A stretch of 64,000 nucleotides of DNA from Agrypnia vestita (lineage: Eukaryota; Arthropoda; Insecta; Trichoptera; Phryganeidae): the NCBI GenBank assembly GCA_016648135.1, contig JADDOH010000295.1, positions 62,001-126,000 on the forward strand, in the 5' to 3' direction. The stretch's first letter is position 1. Each line of letters opens with the position of its first letter. The notes under the pieces were generated by a model. It did no database searches, was not told the DNA's origin, and saw only the letters and a program-made list of their open reading frames with translations. Position numbers and translations under genes: made by a program. Of the stretch, positions 1 through 11,326 are shown piece by piece.

Positions 1-58
1 CTTTCACGACTCCATGTGATTTGTGGGTTTTCCTTAGACCCGATTTGAATGTACAGAA

Positions 59-163
59 AACCATTCCAAAAGACGAGTTCTAGAAGTGTCTCCACTAGTG
101 CAGTGGAGGGACCGCTGGCAGAAGCGGGCGCGTTACCAAGCGGACTACTTTGAAAGAGATTAG
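59..163 (+). pseudogene. Possible DNA-transposase C-terminal remnant
   Basis: An open frame ends at the TAG at 161-163. Its last residues read roughly RDRWQKRARYQADYFERD. A basic Trp-Gln-Lys stretch followed by an aromatic Asp-Tyr-Phe-Glu end resembles the C-terminus of mariner/Tc1-family transposases. No catalytic residues lie inside the window, so the family is inferred from this short tail only. The rest of the element would be left of the window. Confidence 0.3.
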
Positions 164-237
164 GGTAAATTTGGTGTGTATGAATAAATGTATTTATGCC
201 GACCATATTTTTTTAACACACGTCTTGTAATACTTAC

Positions 238-531
238 CACTTAACGTTATAAACCTCCCCTCCGCGAACAGGTCGTGCATACCGAGCCAAGGGCCTCTAT
301 CTGCTCCAGCGGGGTTATAGAAATGCTCATGTACCACATTTACTTCAATTTTGGTCAACGGTTCGGCCAGTTCCGCTCCCTCCATCTTGCACGCGGCTAC
401 AGCCTCGGACCATCCCTTCCTAGTGCGGTGTGATTTGTAGTAGGTCTCAGTTTCTTCATTGTATGTGTAGTCTTTTCTAAATCTTAAATCGGGATCGTTG
501 GATGATTCCATCGCCTTCGTGTCTTGAGGAG
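238..531 (-). CDS. C-type lectin exon (N-half of a CRD), gene continues off left edge
   Basis: This minus-strand exon starts after a TTTTCCAG acceptor (just above 531) and ends at a GTAAGT-like donor (237-236). It enters and leaves in phase 1, exactly like the lectin exons of the neighbouring gene. The peptide starts APQ, then has DLRFRKDYTY, the Tyr-Tyr-Lys strand, a Trp-Ser-Glu-Ala helix with its Cys, and WLGMHDLF, the order expected for the first half of a C-type lectin carbohydrate-recognition domain. It is clearly paralogous to the exon at 6825-7124, so the two are tandem duplicates. The second half of the domain is not in the window. Lepidopteran immulectins of this type are secreted pattern-recognition proteins; that role is inferred here. 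Confidence 0.8.
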
Positions 532-1422
532 CTGGAAAAGAAGTTGTAGTATTATCACAAAGTATTGTTTCAGTACAGAAGATCTGTCAAAATTTCTTGA
601 CTTAATTCAATAATTGAAAAGATTATCGAGTTTAAAACAAAGATTAAAGTATGGCTAAATGAAATTAATGCAGACAAATTATAAAGTATACTAAAAATGA
701 CATAAAAATTTAAAAAAAGAAAATAAATAGGAAAAAACTAATCCGGCTCATCACAGGAATCCCTAGAGAGGAGTTTTAAGAATACAAACACCAACAACCA
801 CTTATTGTACATAGGTACTATTAGGGCATCCAAATACCGGGCCTAATTCATTACCCGGTTCTACGGGTATTTTTCGAGGAAGAACCGGGTACCCGGTTCG
901 GTTCCGGGCAATTTTTGTAAGCTATTAAATAAACTACTTTTGTAAGCCATTGAGAGTCCAATTTTTATTACCTATATTTGAATCTTTGATTAAATATGAT
1001 GAATTATATTAATTTTTATATTAAATTTTATATAAATCATAATTACAGAAATATTATAGGGCTTAATATTTTTAATGATTTATAAAAATATATTTCAAAA
1101 ATACTAATGCATACAGTGTATCGAGTGTATACAAAAAATACGGCATTTTCTTCCGAATTTTTACGAAAAATGTAATAATAAATGTGGAAAATAATTATTA
1201 TTTGTTGCAGGTATAAAAAACAATATTTACCACGCATGCATCATACTGATATTTAAATATATTTTTTAAATTTATCAATCAAAAAAGAGTGAAAAAAAGA
1301 AAATGCGATCACTATCATGCAAACATACACCTTTTTACACGCTTTCGATAATTCAAAATTAAAATATTTTAAAATGATTTATTTTTGAATGTTCGCGATT
1401 CTTGATGTGAGTCGTATTTTTA
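532..1422. other. AT-rich intergenic or intronic sequence
   Basis: No gene seen. This lies upstream of the partial lectin exon on its minus strand, so the exon with its signal peptide could be here or beyond, but I could not identify it. Confidence 0.5.
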
Positions 1423-1595
1423 CAGACACCGCTAACTCCATACCAAAACAATTACAGCAGGTCAAGTAATTTATACCTTATAGTGTGAAATGTTATTACC
1501 TACACTGTTAGTTTTTCTATAAAGTTTGTTACACAATAAGGTATAAATTATTTGACGTGCTGTAAATTGCTTTGGTATGGAGTTAGCGGTGTCTG
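1423..1595. mobile_element. Hairpin MITE with 58-bp inverted arms
   Basis: Arms 1423-1480 and 1537-1595 are near-perfect inverted copies beginning CAGACACCGCTAACTCC, separated by about 56 bp. No coding potential. The compact full-length foldback shape is typical of a MITE; no clear target-site duplication was found. Confidence 0.75.
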
Positions 1596-1689
1596 GAAAT
1601 CTATGACTCATGTGTTTTCGTGGTTATTGAAGGATGTCTAGCCGACTGCTCACTTAACGATTAACTGAAATTGCATTTTTCGATTTGCA

Positions 1690-1850
1690 GGCAATATATA
1701 AAATTGAAATATTGAAAAAACTTCAATTTTGCATATCTCCATAACTATATTAGATCATGGTTGCTTGAATATTTTGGACTCATAATGAAAGCAGGAATAT
1801 AGTCCTGTGAGGTTATTAATGTTTTTCATACAATCCTGTATGAAAAGAAA
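1690..1850. repeat. Half copy of the AGGGTGTAACAG foldback family
   Basis: Shares the segments around GATCATGGTTGCTTGAAT and GGACTCATAATGAAAGCAGG with the full foldback at 37859-38396. Only one arm is recognisable and it has no terminal AGGGTGTAACAG. Confidence 0.45.
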
Positions 1851-2152
1851 TCGACGTGGCCATTGTTTTTAAGAACTTATTTCCATTTTAAAATGTAGGT
1901 TTCATAGATTCCTTAGAAATTTCCATGAGCAGTGATTGTATTTATCTCAAGAACCCCCAATAGATTACTCATGTCGTTGTTTTTATACCCCTCCAAATAA
2001 TTCTGTATATTTTCCAAATAACCCTGTATATCCGTGATATATTGTTTTTATATTATATAAAAATAATTATGATAGTAATATTACGAGACGCGCGTTTTAT
2101 TTCGATTTATTCTGTAGAAATTCTAATTAAATACCTACTACATATTTTAAAG

Positions 2153-2199
2153 TATTATACAACAATCAGTGATTGTACGCTGCTGATTGTTGTATAATA
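2153..2199. repeat. Short inverted repeat, 17-bp arms
   Basis: Arms TATTATACAACAATCAG (2153-2169) and its exact reverse complement (2183-2199) around a 13-bp loop. Function unknown; it could be a MITE end or just a hairpin. Confidence 0.6.
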
Positions 2200-2535
2200 T
2201 AGTTGTTAACCTCAACCCGACTGTTATAATATACAGAACGTTAAAAATAATGGATGGCTTTAAAAATAAATATAGACATCAGACATATAAAAGCTTTTGG
2301 TATTGGTATTATTTTTAATATTCTGATGATTATTAAATACAATAAATGTATCGATCTAAGGTTCAGGATTTTTTATTCAAAATCAAAATAATATTGTTTC
2401 CAAACTATTTGCTCCATTTGTTATATAAATATTTCCAATCGGAGAAAAAAATAACTTCAGTTAGTGATGGAACTTACCTCAGGACACAAGGAAGGAACAT
2501 CCCTTAACACGGTAGGTGTTAGGTGTACTTATTTA

Positions 2536-4405
2536 TTAAGAAAAGGCGATATTGAACATGTGCCATGGAGGGGTAATAATAATGATATTAAACAAGTGTA
2601 AAATAAGGCAGTGGTTATTTAAAATAATATAATAACCATTAACTGTGATCCTTTCGCCGAAACGCGAATCGCTAAGCTGGGTGGAATTTTTGAGAGTCTT
2701 CTCGCATATAAAAAGGGCCTTTTGTTCACACCCTAAGATGTCGAGAGTTCCACCAGGGCGCATTGCGCCGCACCCTTCCTCATCCCCCTGGCGGCTTCTT
2801 TCTGTCACGGTCTTGCCTGCAAATGGGTACGTGAATTGTGCATATTATGTATTATGGTCCAATATGTATTATTCTTCCGTACAATCATCGTATCCGATTG
2901 TTAATTTTTCGGGCGTCAAACGTTTATCAGATCGTTGCTAATAGATAATGCTTGATATAATAAAAGGGTATAATAGCAACAAAAATTATAATATATATTT
3001 AATACAGTCACCGAGGATTATTAATAATTAAGAATGTACTGAATTCGAGATTTAATAGAGAATAATAAGAAAAATAGTTCTATCCTTTCTAAAAGCACGT
3101 TTTCAAATCACCATCTCAATTATAATTATTTCGTTGCCTGTCTGTCATAACTTCTTTATAGTACTATAATTTTTTTCTTTATAGTATTAAAATAATGTTG
3201 ATTTGTTGAAGCAAACGTGTTTAATTGAAACTGAAATTACTTTTAACTTAACAACTGAGAATACTTGTGTTGGGGAGGACATATTTCATAAATAATAAGT
3301 TGTCCATACATCGATGTGGTTGTCTATAATTAAAAGTTATTAATAGTGTTCAATTTTTTATGTTTAGTTCTTCTGTGTTGTGGTTAAAATATGAGGTTTG
3401 ATGTCATTAGCTGCCTGGGGACTTGCCATTTTTTCTAGTTTTTTTATTATATTTGTAATTACTCTGTTTATATTTGTATTTAAATTTATTTATTATAATT
3501 ATTTTATATTTGTATCTTAAATATTAATAAACATAATAAATAAATATACACTTAATATTATATATGCAAAAATATTGAATTCATTATATCGTGAATCCTA
3601 GTTATAAATACTTTTGTTTAATAATAAATTATGACAATTTTGGTCAATATTTACCGCTGCTCGTCAAAAATATTTCTGGAATGATAATGTCGCTGAAGTC
3701 TACAAAAATGGTATCCTTGTTAGGGTTTCCTTTGAGAGTGTCCTCGGGGAGCTCTCTCAAGTATTTTGTCAATATATTGGCCTCTTCCTGACTATTGGCA
3801 AAGGCCAGAGTAGCTTCTTCGTAGGCACAAATGCTGTAGGCTTCACGCCAGGTCTTGGGAGTGGTGTGAATCTTGTAGCAACGCCCCGCTGCGCTTTCTA
3901 AATGGTAACCTGTAAATAAAATTTATAGCTTTATAACTCATCCAAATTATAATATTTCCTTAGTTATATCTCCTTATTATCTCCTTAATATCTCCTTAGT
4001 TATTTGCAACTGTTAAACTTGTCTGTGAGGCGTATCGTGACAGACCTGATATTTCTGTACAGGATCATAAATAGCGTGATTGATTGCCCCCAGATTGTTA
4101 GTCTGTCGACTCATATGCCCCATCGAGGTCATCAAGACACAGTGCATTATTCTATTATAGTGGAAATGTCAGAACTAATCTCAGCACCTCAACAAGCAAA
4201 CCCGGTAATCCCCAGACTACACTCATGCAGAGGCGGCTGACATTTTTGCTGATAATATAACTGTGTATAAGACAAAGTTGATACAATTCTTTACATCTCA
4301 ACTAAATTGAAATGGATAATAAATTTTTGTTTTTCTTCTTACTACTTCTTCTCTTTCTAATTTACACAAATCTATAAGATGTACTTGAATCTTTTTAACT
4401 GCAAA

Positions 4406-4495
<90 letters not shown>

Positions 4496-7124
4496 TACTT
4501 ATTCTTAATTAATTAATTACTTACTTAATCCATAATCAAATCAAATTAAAAATAAGTACATACATAATCTATCAATACATAACTCACTCCATACATCATA
4601 CATACATATATAAATAACTCAAATCACTATATCAATACAATCAATCATAATAAATAATACATAACTACCATCCTACCTCAACTAACATCAATCCATCCCT
4701 CCTCACATAACTCAATCACATACCTACAACTCATAAATAACTAATAAATAAATAACTAACTACATCAATAAAATAAATAAATAATAATTTCGTTGTCTGT
4801 CCATTCGTACAAAATTAATTTAAGGAAAAAAAATTTCGAACTTTTTTAGGAAATTTTTTTTTTTGAAAATTATTTTTTTCCGAAAAAATTCCAAATTTAA
4901 TTCACAATTTTTTTAATAAAGTAAATAAATACTTATTCCTTATCCTATGAAGTGACATGTAAAAAAAGTGTGGTCATTTTGATGGGTTCCAGCTAGATTG
5001 AAAAAAGAAAAACTACTAAAAAAGCTGTGCATTAGGTACTGACTTATGTACACAATGCAACGTTCACCAATTCCATCGTAAGAACATCCACACATTACCA
5101 AATTTTGAAAGTTCTATTTATATGTTTGACTCAAGAACCTTTCATATAACTATGGTCTCTGCTAGAGACGTCTGTTGTTATTTTTACTCCCTTTATATAT
5201 ATACTCGTGGCGTCTGCTTGCTTGCCGTCGACAAAAACTTTGGATCGATTTTTGACCCTTTTCCCGTGATCCAATCGAGCTGAAACTTTGCAAGCAGACT
5301 CGTGGCGACGATCAAGAAGATCTATAAAATTTTCGTTAAATAATAATAATAATTATAGCATAATTTTGGATTTTTCAAATTTTTAATAGTTTTTTCAAAT
5401 TGGAATCATTACAAAAGTTTGATTACTAGCAACGGCGGCCCGATAACGTCGCGGAATATTTTCTAAATTTGAATTACTCCGTCGGTATACATAATAGGTA
5501 CTTCACTACACAAAGCATGAAGTGTCTTATCAAAGCTCAAAACATCTGACATTTTAGAAATATATTAAATTACTTTAAGTTTAGTGCTATTTTATATGTT
5601 TTAATTCGTCTTTAATTATTATTATATTTTACAAAGAAAGAGAGTATAATAAAAACCTGGTTTTTATGGGTTACTTTTTTTCTCATTAACAAGTTAGTAT
5701 ACAAGTGGAGTTTTTTAAGCAATATTCCTTTTAATTTTATATATCACTTGTAATCAATGAAAACTTATTCTTACCTATCTTGTTTAGTGGGCCAGTAGGT
5801 CGATGACCTACCCTATAGAATGTATAATAACATCCTGTGTGCGGTCGACAAAAATTAAAAAATATAAAATGTTATAGGTATCTCATTAGGGAAACAATAT
5901 ACTTGTAGAACATTTTCGAATTGTAATTTAGATAGGAATTTCCATGTAAAGTATTGTGGACTAGCTCTGTTACACCCTGTATATAAGATTCAAATTATAA
6001 ATATTACCTTTAGACGCTGTTTCACATTCAGGGTTTCTGGTGACTTCAGAGCGACGCTTGGTGCAGACGAATATGTTCATGTTATCACACACTTCATCAT
6101 TGTATTTCCCGGTTTCTTTCATAACCAAACAATTTTCATTGTTATTATCGTTATTTGGTTCACCTCCGGCCCAATCTCTATATATGTCTGAGACCGGCGT
6201 CCCTTGAAAAAATAATCAAAAAGGATTTACTCCACATTCCTTCATTACTGGGCAAAAACAGATGATTCGTAGCTCATAACAAAAGCCTTGGGGGACTCTT
6301 TTTCATTTGCACCTTGAGTGAAATATCGAGGAGTCAAAAGGTAAGGAGATGAGCGATATCGGAGTTTGCATTTTCTTCAATATTTCTGACTAATCTTTTA
6401 CAAAACGCTAGATTATCATAAAAGTGACTTATATCAAATATTAAAAATTTATTCGCTTTGATTCAAGTTAAATAAAACGATTAAAACCGTGCAAAAAATT
6501 TGATCCAGATTTTTTTTCAAGGTTTCATCAATTTTATTTGACTAGTAACAAAGTGAATAAAATTTTAATATTAAACATAAATTATTCAAATGCTAATCTA
6601 GCGTTTTATAAAAGATAAATCAGGAATATTGAAAAAAAGTGCATACTTTGATGTTATTCATTTCCATAACTGTTGACATTTTACTCAAAGTGTAAAGATT
6701 ATTTTCAATTCAAAATTGCGTGAAGAAGACTTCTCCGAAGCTTCTGCTACTAACTACGAGACACCCTGTATGGAAGATTCCACGGGTAATTGACCATTAA
6801 TATCTAAAAGTGACAAAAACTGACCATTCAAGGTAACAAAATCTCCCTCGGAGAACAAGTCGTGTATGCCGAGCCAAGAAGACGACTCGTGGTCACTGCG
6901 ATGCTTCTGGACCATATCTGCTTCAATTTTGGTGAACGGCACAGCCAACGTCGCCTCTTCTGCCTTGCACGTGGCTACAGCTCCGAACCAACTCTGAGGT
7001 GTGCCGTGTTCTTTATAGTACGTCTCAGTTGCTGGCTCGTATTTGTAGTCATTTCTAAATGTTAAATCGGAATCGTAGGATGATTCGTTTGTGTTTCTCT
7101 GTGTTGTTGTAGGTTCTTGAGGTG
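2536..7124 (-). CDS. Dual-CRD C-type lectin (immulectin-like), 5' end not found
   Basis: Four minus-strand exons: 6825-7124, 6008-6202, 3655-3909 and 2536-2816, all with AG/GT borders and all 1-1 phase except the terminal one. Exons 1+2 form the first carbohydrate-recognition domain: WLGIHDLF, then GTPVSDIYRDW, the sugar/calcium motif EPN and the closing YNDEVCDNMNIFVC. Exons 3+4 form the second: CYKIHTTPKTWREAYSIC, then a short region ending CEQKALFICEK. The second domain has no EPN/QPD or WND motif, so it probably does not bind calcium-dependent sugars. The stop is followed at once by AATAAA. The exon with start codon and signal peptide was not recognised upstream of 7124. Lectins of this build are secreted immune recognition proteins in moths; that role is inferred. 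Introns hold a LINE, MITEs and a foldback. Confidence 0.85.
2990..3200. repeat. Dispersed repeat with CAGTC(A)CCGAGGATTA motif
   Basis: The segment CAGTCACCGAGGATTA followed by a TTTAATAG motif recurs at 55340-55430. The adjacent CTCAATTATAATTATTTCGTT and CTTCTT stretch recurs at 42700-42765 and near 4790. This suggests a dispersed non-coding element whose ends I could not fix. Confidence 0.4.
4004..4400 (+). mobile_element. Non-LTR retrotransposon 3' fragment
   Basis: The plus-strand frame reads RRIVTDLIFLYRIINSVIDCPQ and so on, matching the pattern that follows the reverse transcriptase in Jockey-type LINEs (Arg-Arg, then D-x-x-F-L-Y-x-x-x-N-x-x-I-D). The frame then breaks near 4200. The fragment runs into the AAAT microsatellite, which is probably its 3' tail. 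It lies in a lectin intron, opposite in orientation to the gene. Confidence 0.6.
4403..4492 (+). repeat. (AAAT)n microsatellite
   Basis: About 22 uninterrupted AAAT units. It follows a LINE 3' fragment directly, so it may have grown from the simple-repeat tail of the LINE. Confidence 0.95.
4493..4790 (+). other. G-depleted, A/C/T-only tract
   Basis: Apart from one G (in AATAAGTACA) the plus strand is almost free of G for about 300 bp, while C is common. With the AAAT tract the G-poor run is about 390 bp. Short AATAAATAA blocks survive inside. It looks like a microsatellite decayed with a strong strand bias, or an assembly/polishing artefact. Confidence 0.8.
5030..5165. repeat. Partial copy of the CTCACAGAGACGA element
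   Basis: Holds the inner part of the terminal repeat of the element at 13476-14250: ATGCAACGTTCACCAATTCC, then CGTAAGAACATCCACACATT. The outer CTCACAGAGACG end is missing. It abuts the next MITE. Confidence 0.6.
5185..5646 (+). mobile_element. TACTCCCTTT MITE, copy 1
   Basis: Begins TACTCCCTTT and ends AGAGAGTA (other copies end AAAGGGAGTA), giving short terminal inverted repeats. The conserved body has ACTCGTGGCGTCTGCTTGC, GATCCAATCGAGCTGAAAC and a GC-rich core CGGCGGCCCGATAACGTCGC. No protein is encoded. It lies in a lectin intron. Other copies: 7348-7990, 19475-19975 (inverted), 29511-29786 and 52303-52590. Confidence 0.8.
6250..6765. mobile_element. Foldback element in lectin intron
   Basis: The left arm (about 6250-6490) and right arm (about 6520-6765) are diverged inverted copies: GCATTTTCTTCAATATTTCT on the left mirrors AATATTGAAAAAAAGTGC on the right, and CTAGATTATCAT mirrors the CTAGCG segment. 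The inner arms align with the foldback at 37859-38396, so both belong to one family. No coding sequence. Confidence 0.6.
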
Positions 7125-7347
7125 CTGGAAAAGTAATCAGTACATCAATAAGTACAATTGTGATATTTTTTAGCTTTTCGGCATTGCGAAACACTAAAGA
7201 CTTTTTTTAATTTGTCAATAATTTACCATCACGAAATGATGTGTTTGCACCAGTGCTAACGTATCGTCTTAACAATTAACAAGATAATATCAGAAATCAG
7301 AATATGGCGCAAAAACTGTCATTGTATAATAATTTTTTTTTTATTTT

Positions 7348-7990
7348 TACTCCCTTTATATTAACTCGTGGCGTCTGCTTGCTTGCCGTCCACAAAAACT
7401 TTGGATCGATTTTTGACCCTTTTCCCGTGATCCAATCGAGCTAAAACTTGGCAAGCAGACTCGTGGCGACGATCAAAAAGATCTGTCAAATAATCGTTAA
7501 AAAATTTTAATAATTATAGTATAATTTCGGATTTTTAGAAATTTTATTGGTTTTTTCAAATTGGAATCATTTGAAAAGTTTGATTAGCAACGGCGCGGCG
7601 GCCCGATAACGTCGCGGAATATTTTCTAAATTTGAATTACTCCGTCGGTACAATAGGTACATCACTACGGATTTCGAAAATTTACAAAACAATTGGTTCA
7701 CAGATGACAGCAAAATTGGGTTTTTTGGGAAAAAATCAAATAATATTTTATTTCTTTTAGATTTCTGCTTAGTGTTGAAGAATTCTACATTACTCAAATC
7801 TGATTCTGACTTAATCATTTGACGCTGGAAATTCATAAGTTACGATATTGATGATAATTGAATCTATCAAAATCTTGACATCTCAAAATATCTGACATAT
7901 GAAATATATTAAATTTCTGTAAGTTTTGTGTTATGTTATATGTTTTAATTCGTCTTTAATTATTGTTATATTTTACAAAGAAAGGGAGTA
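7348..7990 (+). mobile_element. TACTCCCTTT MITE, copy 2 (longer)
   Basis: Ends TACTCCCTTT and AAAGGGAGTA, a perfect 10-bp inverted pair. It matches copy 1, but about 180 bp of extra sequence sits between 7670 and 7865, so this copy is either the ancestral longer form or carries an insertion. Lies just upstream (minus sense) of lectin exon 6825-7124. Confidence 0.8.
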
Positions 7991-8070
7991 TAGTAAAAAC
8001 TTAGTTTTTATGGGTTACTTTTTTATTTATTTAAAATATGATAGAGATCTGAAAGGTCTTTGGATAATAT

Positions 8071-8160
8071 TTTGCATAATAGTTCGATATAATAATATAA
8101 TAAGGACACAAAATCATTTGCATAATAGTTCGATATAATAATATAATAAGGACAAAAAAC
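8071..8160 (+). repeat. 46-bp tandem duplication
   Basis: The unit starting TTTGCATAATAGTTCGATAT occurs at 8071 and again at 8117, nearly identical. Confidence 0.85.
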
Positions 8161-8467
8161 ATGGCCGAGTTTTAGCATTTTTGTTAAGTCATGTGGTAGT
8201 TTTAAGCCGTTCTAGTGTAGTGTTGATGATTTTCGTGTATCTTGTGTGATTTTTTAATTTTTTTTATTTCTTTAATAGACAATACATACGATTTACTTTA
8301 TAACAACGATAACTAGCAAATATTTACAATCTAATTAGTATATGTTATATTTTACCAAAAAGAATTAAGATTCTTGTGTGTGGTGAGGGATAAATAATCA
8401 CTTACGATCATATCACAATCTAATTTAACAAACAATGAGAATTAGGTAATGTACTATTGTCTTTTTT

Positions 8468-8921
8468 TTAATGTCTCCATCTTGTATTTCGCCATTTCCT
8501 AGCTTGTGATTGAGTTTTAGTGTTTCGATTTTTGTAATAGTTTAATTGCTGTGTTATTCGGTAAACCGTTTCAGTTGATGTCGGGTATTTCAAATTGTAG
8601 ACCATTTTCAATATTTTATTTTGGTGTCGTTGGAATATATTTAGTCTTGTTTCCGGTTCCCCAGAAGGGTATCGGTGATACGATAATGGCATTTAGCCAT
8701 ATTTGCCGAAACCCAGTAAAGTATGCCTTGTACTGGAAGAATGGGGTGAAGGTATTCACAATTGGCGGCAAAAATCGATTCAAACATAAATTTGCTGGAG
8801 CATTTGAATTTTGCCAGAGCAGGCCATAGACACTTATAAGTGGGATAGCGGGCCGATTTTGAAATAAGTAATGTTTTGATTTTTTATATATTTTGTACCC
8901 AATATTCCAACAATGTCTCAT
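8468..8921 (-). pseudogene. LINE reverse-transcriptase C-terminal remnant, frameshifted
   Basis: Two minus-strand frames join near 8690. The upstream frame ends QIWLNAIIVSPIPFWGTGNK, and the downstream frame has LNIFQRHQNKILKMVYNL. Together they match the thumb region of Jockey/I-type reverse transcriptases (the ...Y...P.WG... segment, then the ..I...QNK.LR.I.. helix). No catalytic YXDD is present, so it is a 5'-truncated dead copy. A T-rich stretch near 8250 could be its poly(A) tail in minus sense. Confidence 0.5.
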
Positions 8922-9660
8922 TAAAAATAATGTAAAATAAAATTATATAAACTAATAAACTGTACGTACATCACTATTTGTATTATTATTAATTTATCTA
9001 TTAGAAAGCCCTCTTCGACATATTCAGCTTTTATTGAGGAGATAAATATTATTTTCATTTTTTGACCGGTGTTATTAGTCTATTTGTGTGACCTCTCGAC
9101 CCGCAATCTATCTGAAGAAGCTGTTATCCTCTGATACCGTGACCGGAGTTCTTGAAATTATGGTCCTGCCAAATGGCTGTTAGGAACAGCATTTGTTTTT
9201 TTAGTAATATTAATATTTTTTTACCAAGATTTAAATATATTACTCGCGTGGCAACGTATATCGTCGTTCATATCACTGTATTGTGTTATCTTGTGTCTGA
9301 TTGCCTAGAATTTGAGTACCGCCCAGCTTTTTCGTGTATTACATAATATGTTACAAAGTGTACATTTTGATAATTTTGTCACGATTGGTTTGTGAGACTT
9401 TCATAAGTTACCCTTAATTAATTAATCATCCCTCTGGGGACCAAATCCAGTATCTATGTTCTTAGAACATACTTTTATATAAAAATATTGTAAAAAATGT
9501 AATATGCTTGTGCATGATAGGAGTTAAAAATTGAAAATATTGATTCTCAGAGGTATTCTAATAGGTATGTAATAATTCGAAAGAATATTATTTATACGTT
9601 AATGAGGAATATTGCTAAAAAACTTCACTGTGAAAGATAAAACATAGAGGTATCATTATC
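8922..9660. other. No protein gene seen; part of a dispersed repeat
   Basis: At 9385-9480, in inverse orientation, there is a sequence shared with 57206-57285 (palindromic TATGTTCTNAGAACATA, then ATCCCTCTGGGG). This stretch would be the transcribed region of the minus-strand heat-shock promoter just to its right, but it contains no long open frame. Confidence 0.5.
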
Positions 9661-9794
9661 ACTTGTAGAATTCGATTCTTCACATAGTATTCATCGCATT
9701 TATTTATTTCGCTCGTTATCTGTCGCTTCGCAATTCACCACTGGCACACATAACCGCCGTCCGGGACTCACTTCATATTGAACGATCTGTCAAA

Positions 9795-9970
9795 ACAAGA
9801 CTTCGCGCCGCGGCGCAGTCTCGGCATTTATACCCAAATTCTGGTAAATTCGAACTTTCGAGAACATTTTTTTCTTTTCAAGTATAAGGAGAGGGTTCCC
9901 GTCGCTTCTATGCTGTTCTAGTCATTTGTTTACGTTTCCCGAAGGTTTTAGACCGTTCTAGATCCTCCGA
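9795..9970 (-). promoter_or_regulatory. Heat-shock-type promoter, minus strand
   Basis: Reading the minus strand, a TATAAAT box lies at 9832-9826. About 25 bp upstream of it is a canonical heat-shock element at 9852-9869 (plus strand GAACTTTCGAGAACATTT: GAA and TTC blocks at 5-bp spacing). A second one lies at 9936-9948 (TTCCCGAAGGTTT) and weaker TTCTAG blocks at 9916 and 9956. This layout (two or three HSEs, then TATA) matches hsp70-type promoters. The predicted start is near 9800, followed by a leader with AAATAAATAAATG (about 9705), but the ATG frames that follow are very short and no Hsp70 coding sequence follows. Confidence 0.6.
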
Positions 9971-10159
9971 TAGTGTTGTGACAGGAATTCAAAAAGTGCG
10001 CTATTCCTTCTGCTTGCCATACCGTGACAATGTATACCTTAACTAGTATAGTGTATACTTTTATTTTCTATAGTGTATAAATTAACTCATAGTTGGTACA
10101 TACATGTACAATTTAATGTATAATTTAATTTAACATTTTGCAACACATATATATAATTA

Positions 10160-11096
10160 TTAATGCAAAAAAAAACTAAAGTCATGCATGTAAGGTCACC
10201 TCATATAACTGTGACTAATCAAATACATATTATTTCCCATAATTTTGATTGCTTGCATTCCGGAATTAATGCATCGTGTAATTGTGAAAAAATTGAATTA
10301 GTTAATGAATACGTATATCTGGGTATTACATAGATACATTTTTCAAATGGGATATTCAGGTAAATAAGGTATGTAAGAGGTTGAGAACGGTATTGGGATG
10401 CATACACAAGATTAAATACTATGTTCCGATACAGACTATGAAAACTATATATCAATCTTTAGCGGAATCGGTAATAAGGTATGGAATAACTAGCTGGGGT
10501 CTAACTTGCAAAACTAATATTAGAAAAATTCAAAATATTCAAAATTCGGCTATAAAATTAATAAATAAAGAAAGTGCTACTAAAGATATACAGGAACTCT
10601 TCAAGAAACAAGGCTCTATGCCAATTAATGCTATCTTGTGGTACAAACTAATTACACGATATCATGAAGATGGGACATATAAGCATAGATTGATTCATAA
10701 ACATAGTACCAGATTTACGGTTAAAGAAGGACTAAAAATACCGAAGGTCATAAATAAATATGGACAAAGAACATTAAAATATGTCATACCAAAAATATTA
10801 AATAAAATCCCATGTCGTGTCAAAATGGATATTAATAAAAAAGGGCAAAATACAGAATTAATGAATATGTTATTAAATAAAAGAGACTTATTTTGATTTG
10901 GTAATATTTGTATTTTTTCTTGTATTTGTTGTATTGTTTTGTTGATTTGTATTTGAGTTTATAAGATCTATTGTAATTAATTAATATGAATGTATTTCTG
11001 TTAAATACAATTTATTTACATATATATGTATTGATGCACCTACAGACAAATATCAATGTGATGTTTTGTGGGTCTGAGATGTAAAAAAAAAAAAAA
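10160..11096 (+). mobile_element. LINE 3' end with reverse-transcriptase C-terminus and poly(A)
   Basis: The frame starting around 10160 holds ...ELVNEYVYLGIT, the conserved Tyr-Leu-Gly motif after the RT palm. A frameshift near 10335 leads into the frame at 10381-10896 with the thumb segment SLAESVIRYGITSWG and the helix IRKIQNIQNSAIKLI. The stop is followed by a T-rich 3' UTR and a run of A at 11083-11096. The upstream endonuclease and YXDD regions are missing, so this is a 5'-truncated insertion. The clade is uncertain (CR1- or Jockey-like). Confidence 0.7.
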
Positions 11097-11326
11097 CACG
11101 AAAATAAATACGAGCCCGACACAAAGACACGATAATGTACTTCAGATGAGACGATCATTATAATAAATAATAATTATATAAATATGGGTCATAAATAATA
11201 AAATTGTCTCTGACTAAAATTGCTGTGAAACAAAACACAACATTCTGGTGGTAATCAACCAAAAAGAATACCAACATAAAATACTTTGTAATAGTTATCA
11301 AGAAATAACTATGAATTATGTATTGT

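Noticed and set aside
3591..3791. Plus-strand 66-codon frame
   Set aside because: Antisense shadow of the lectin exon at 3655-3909.
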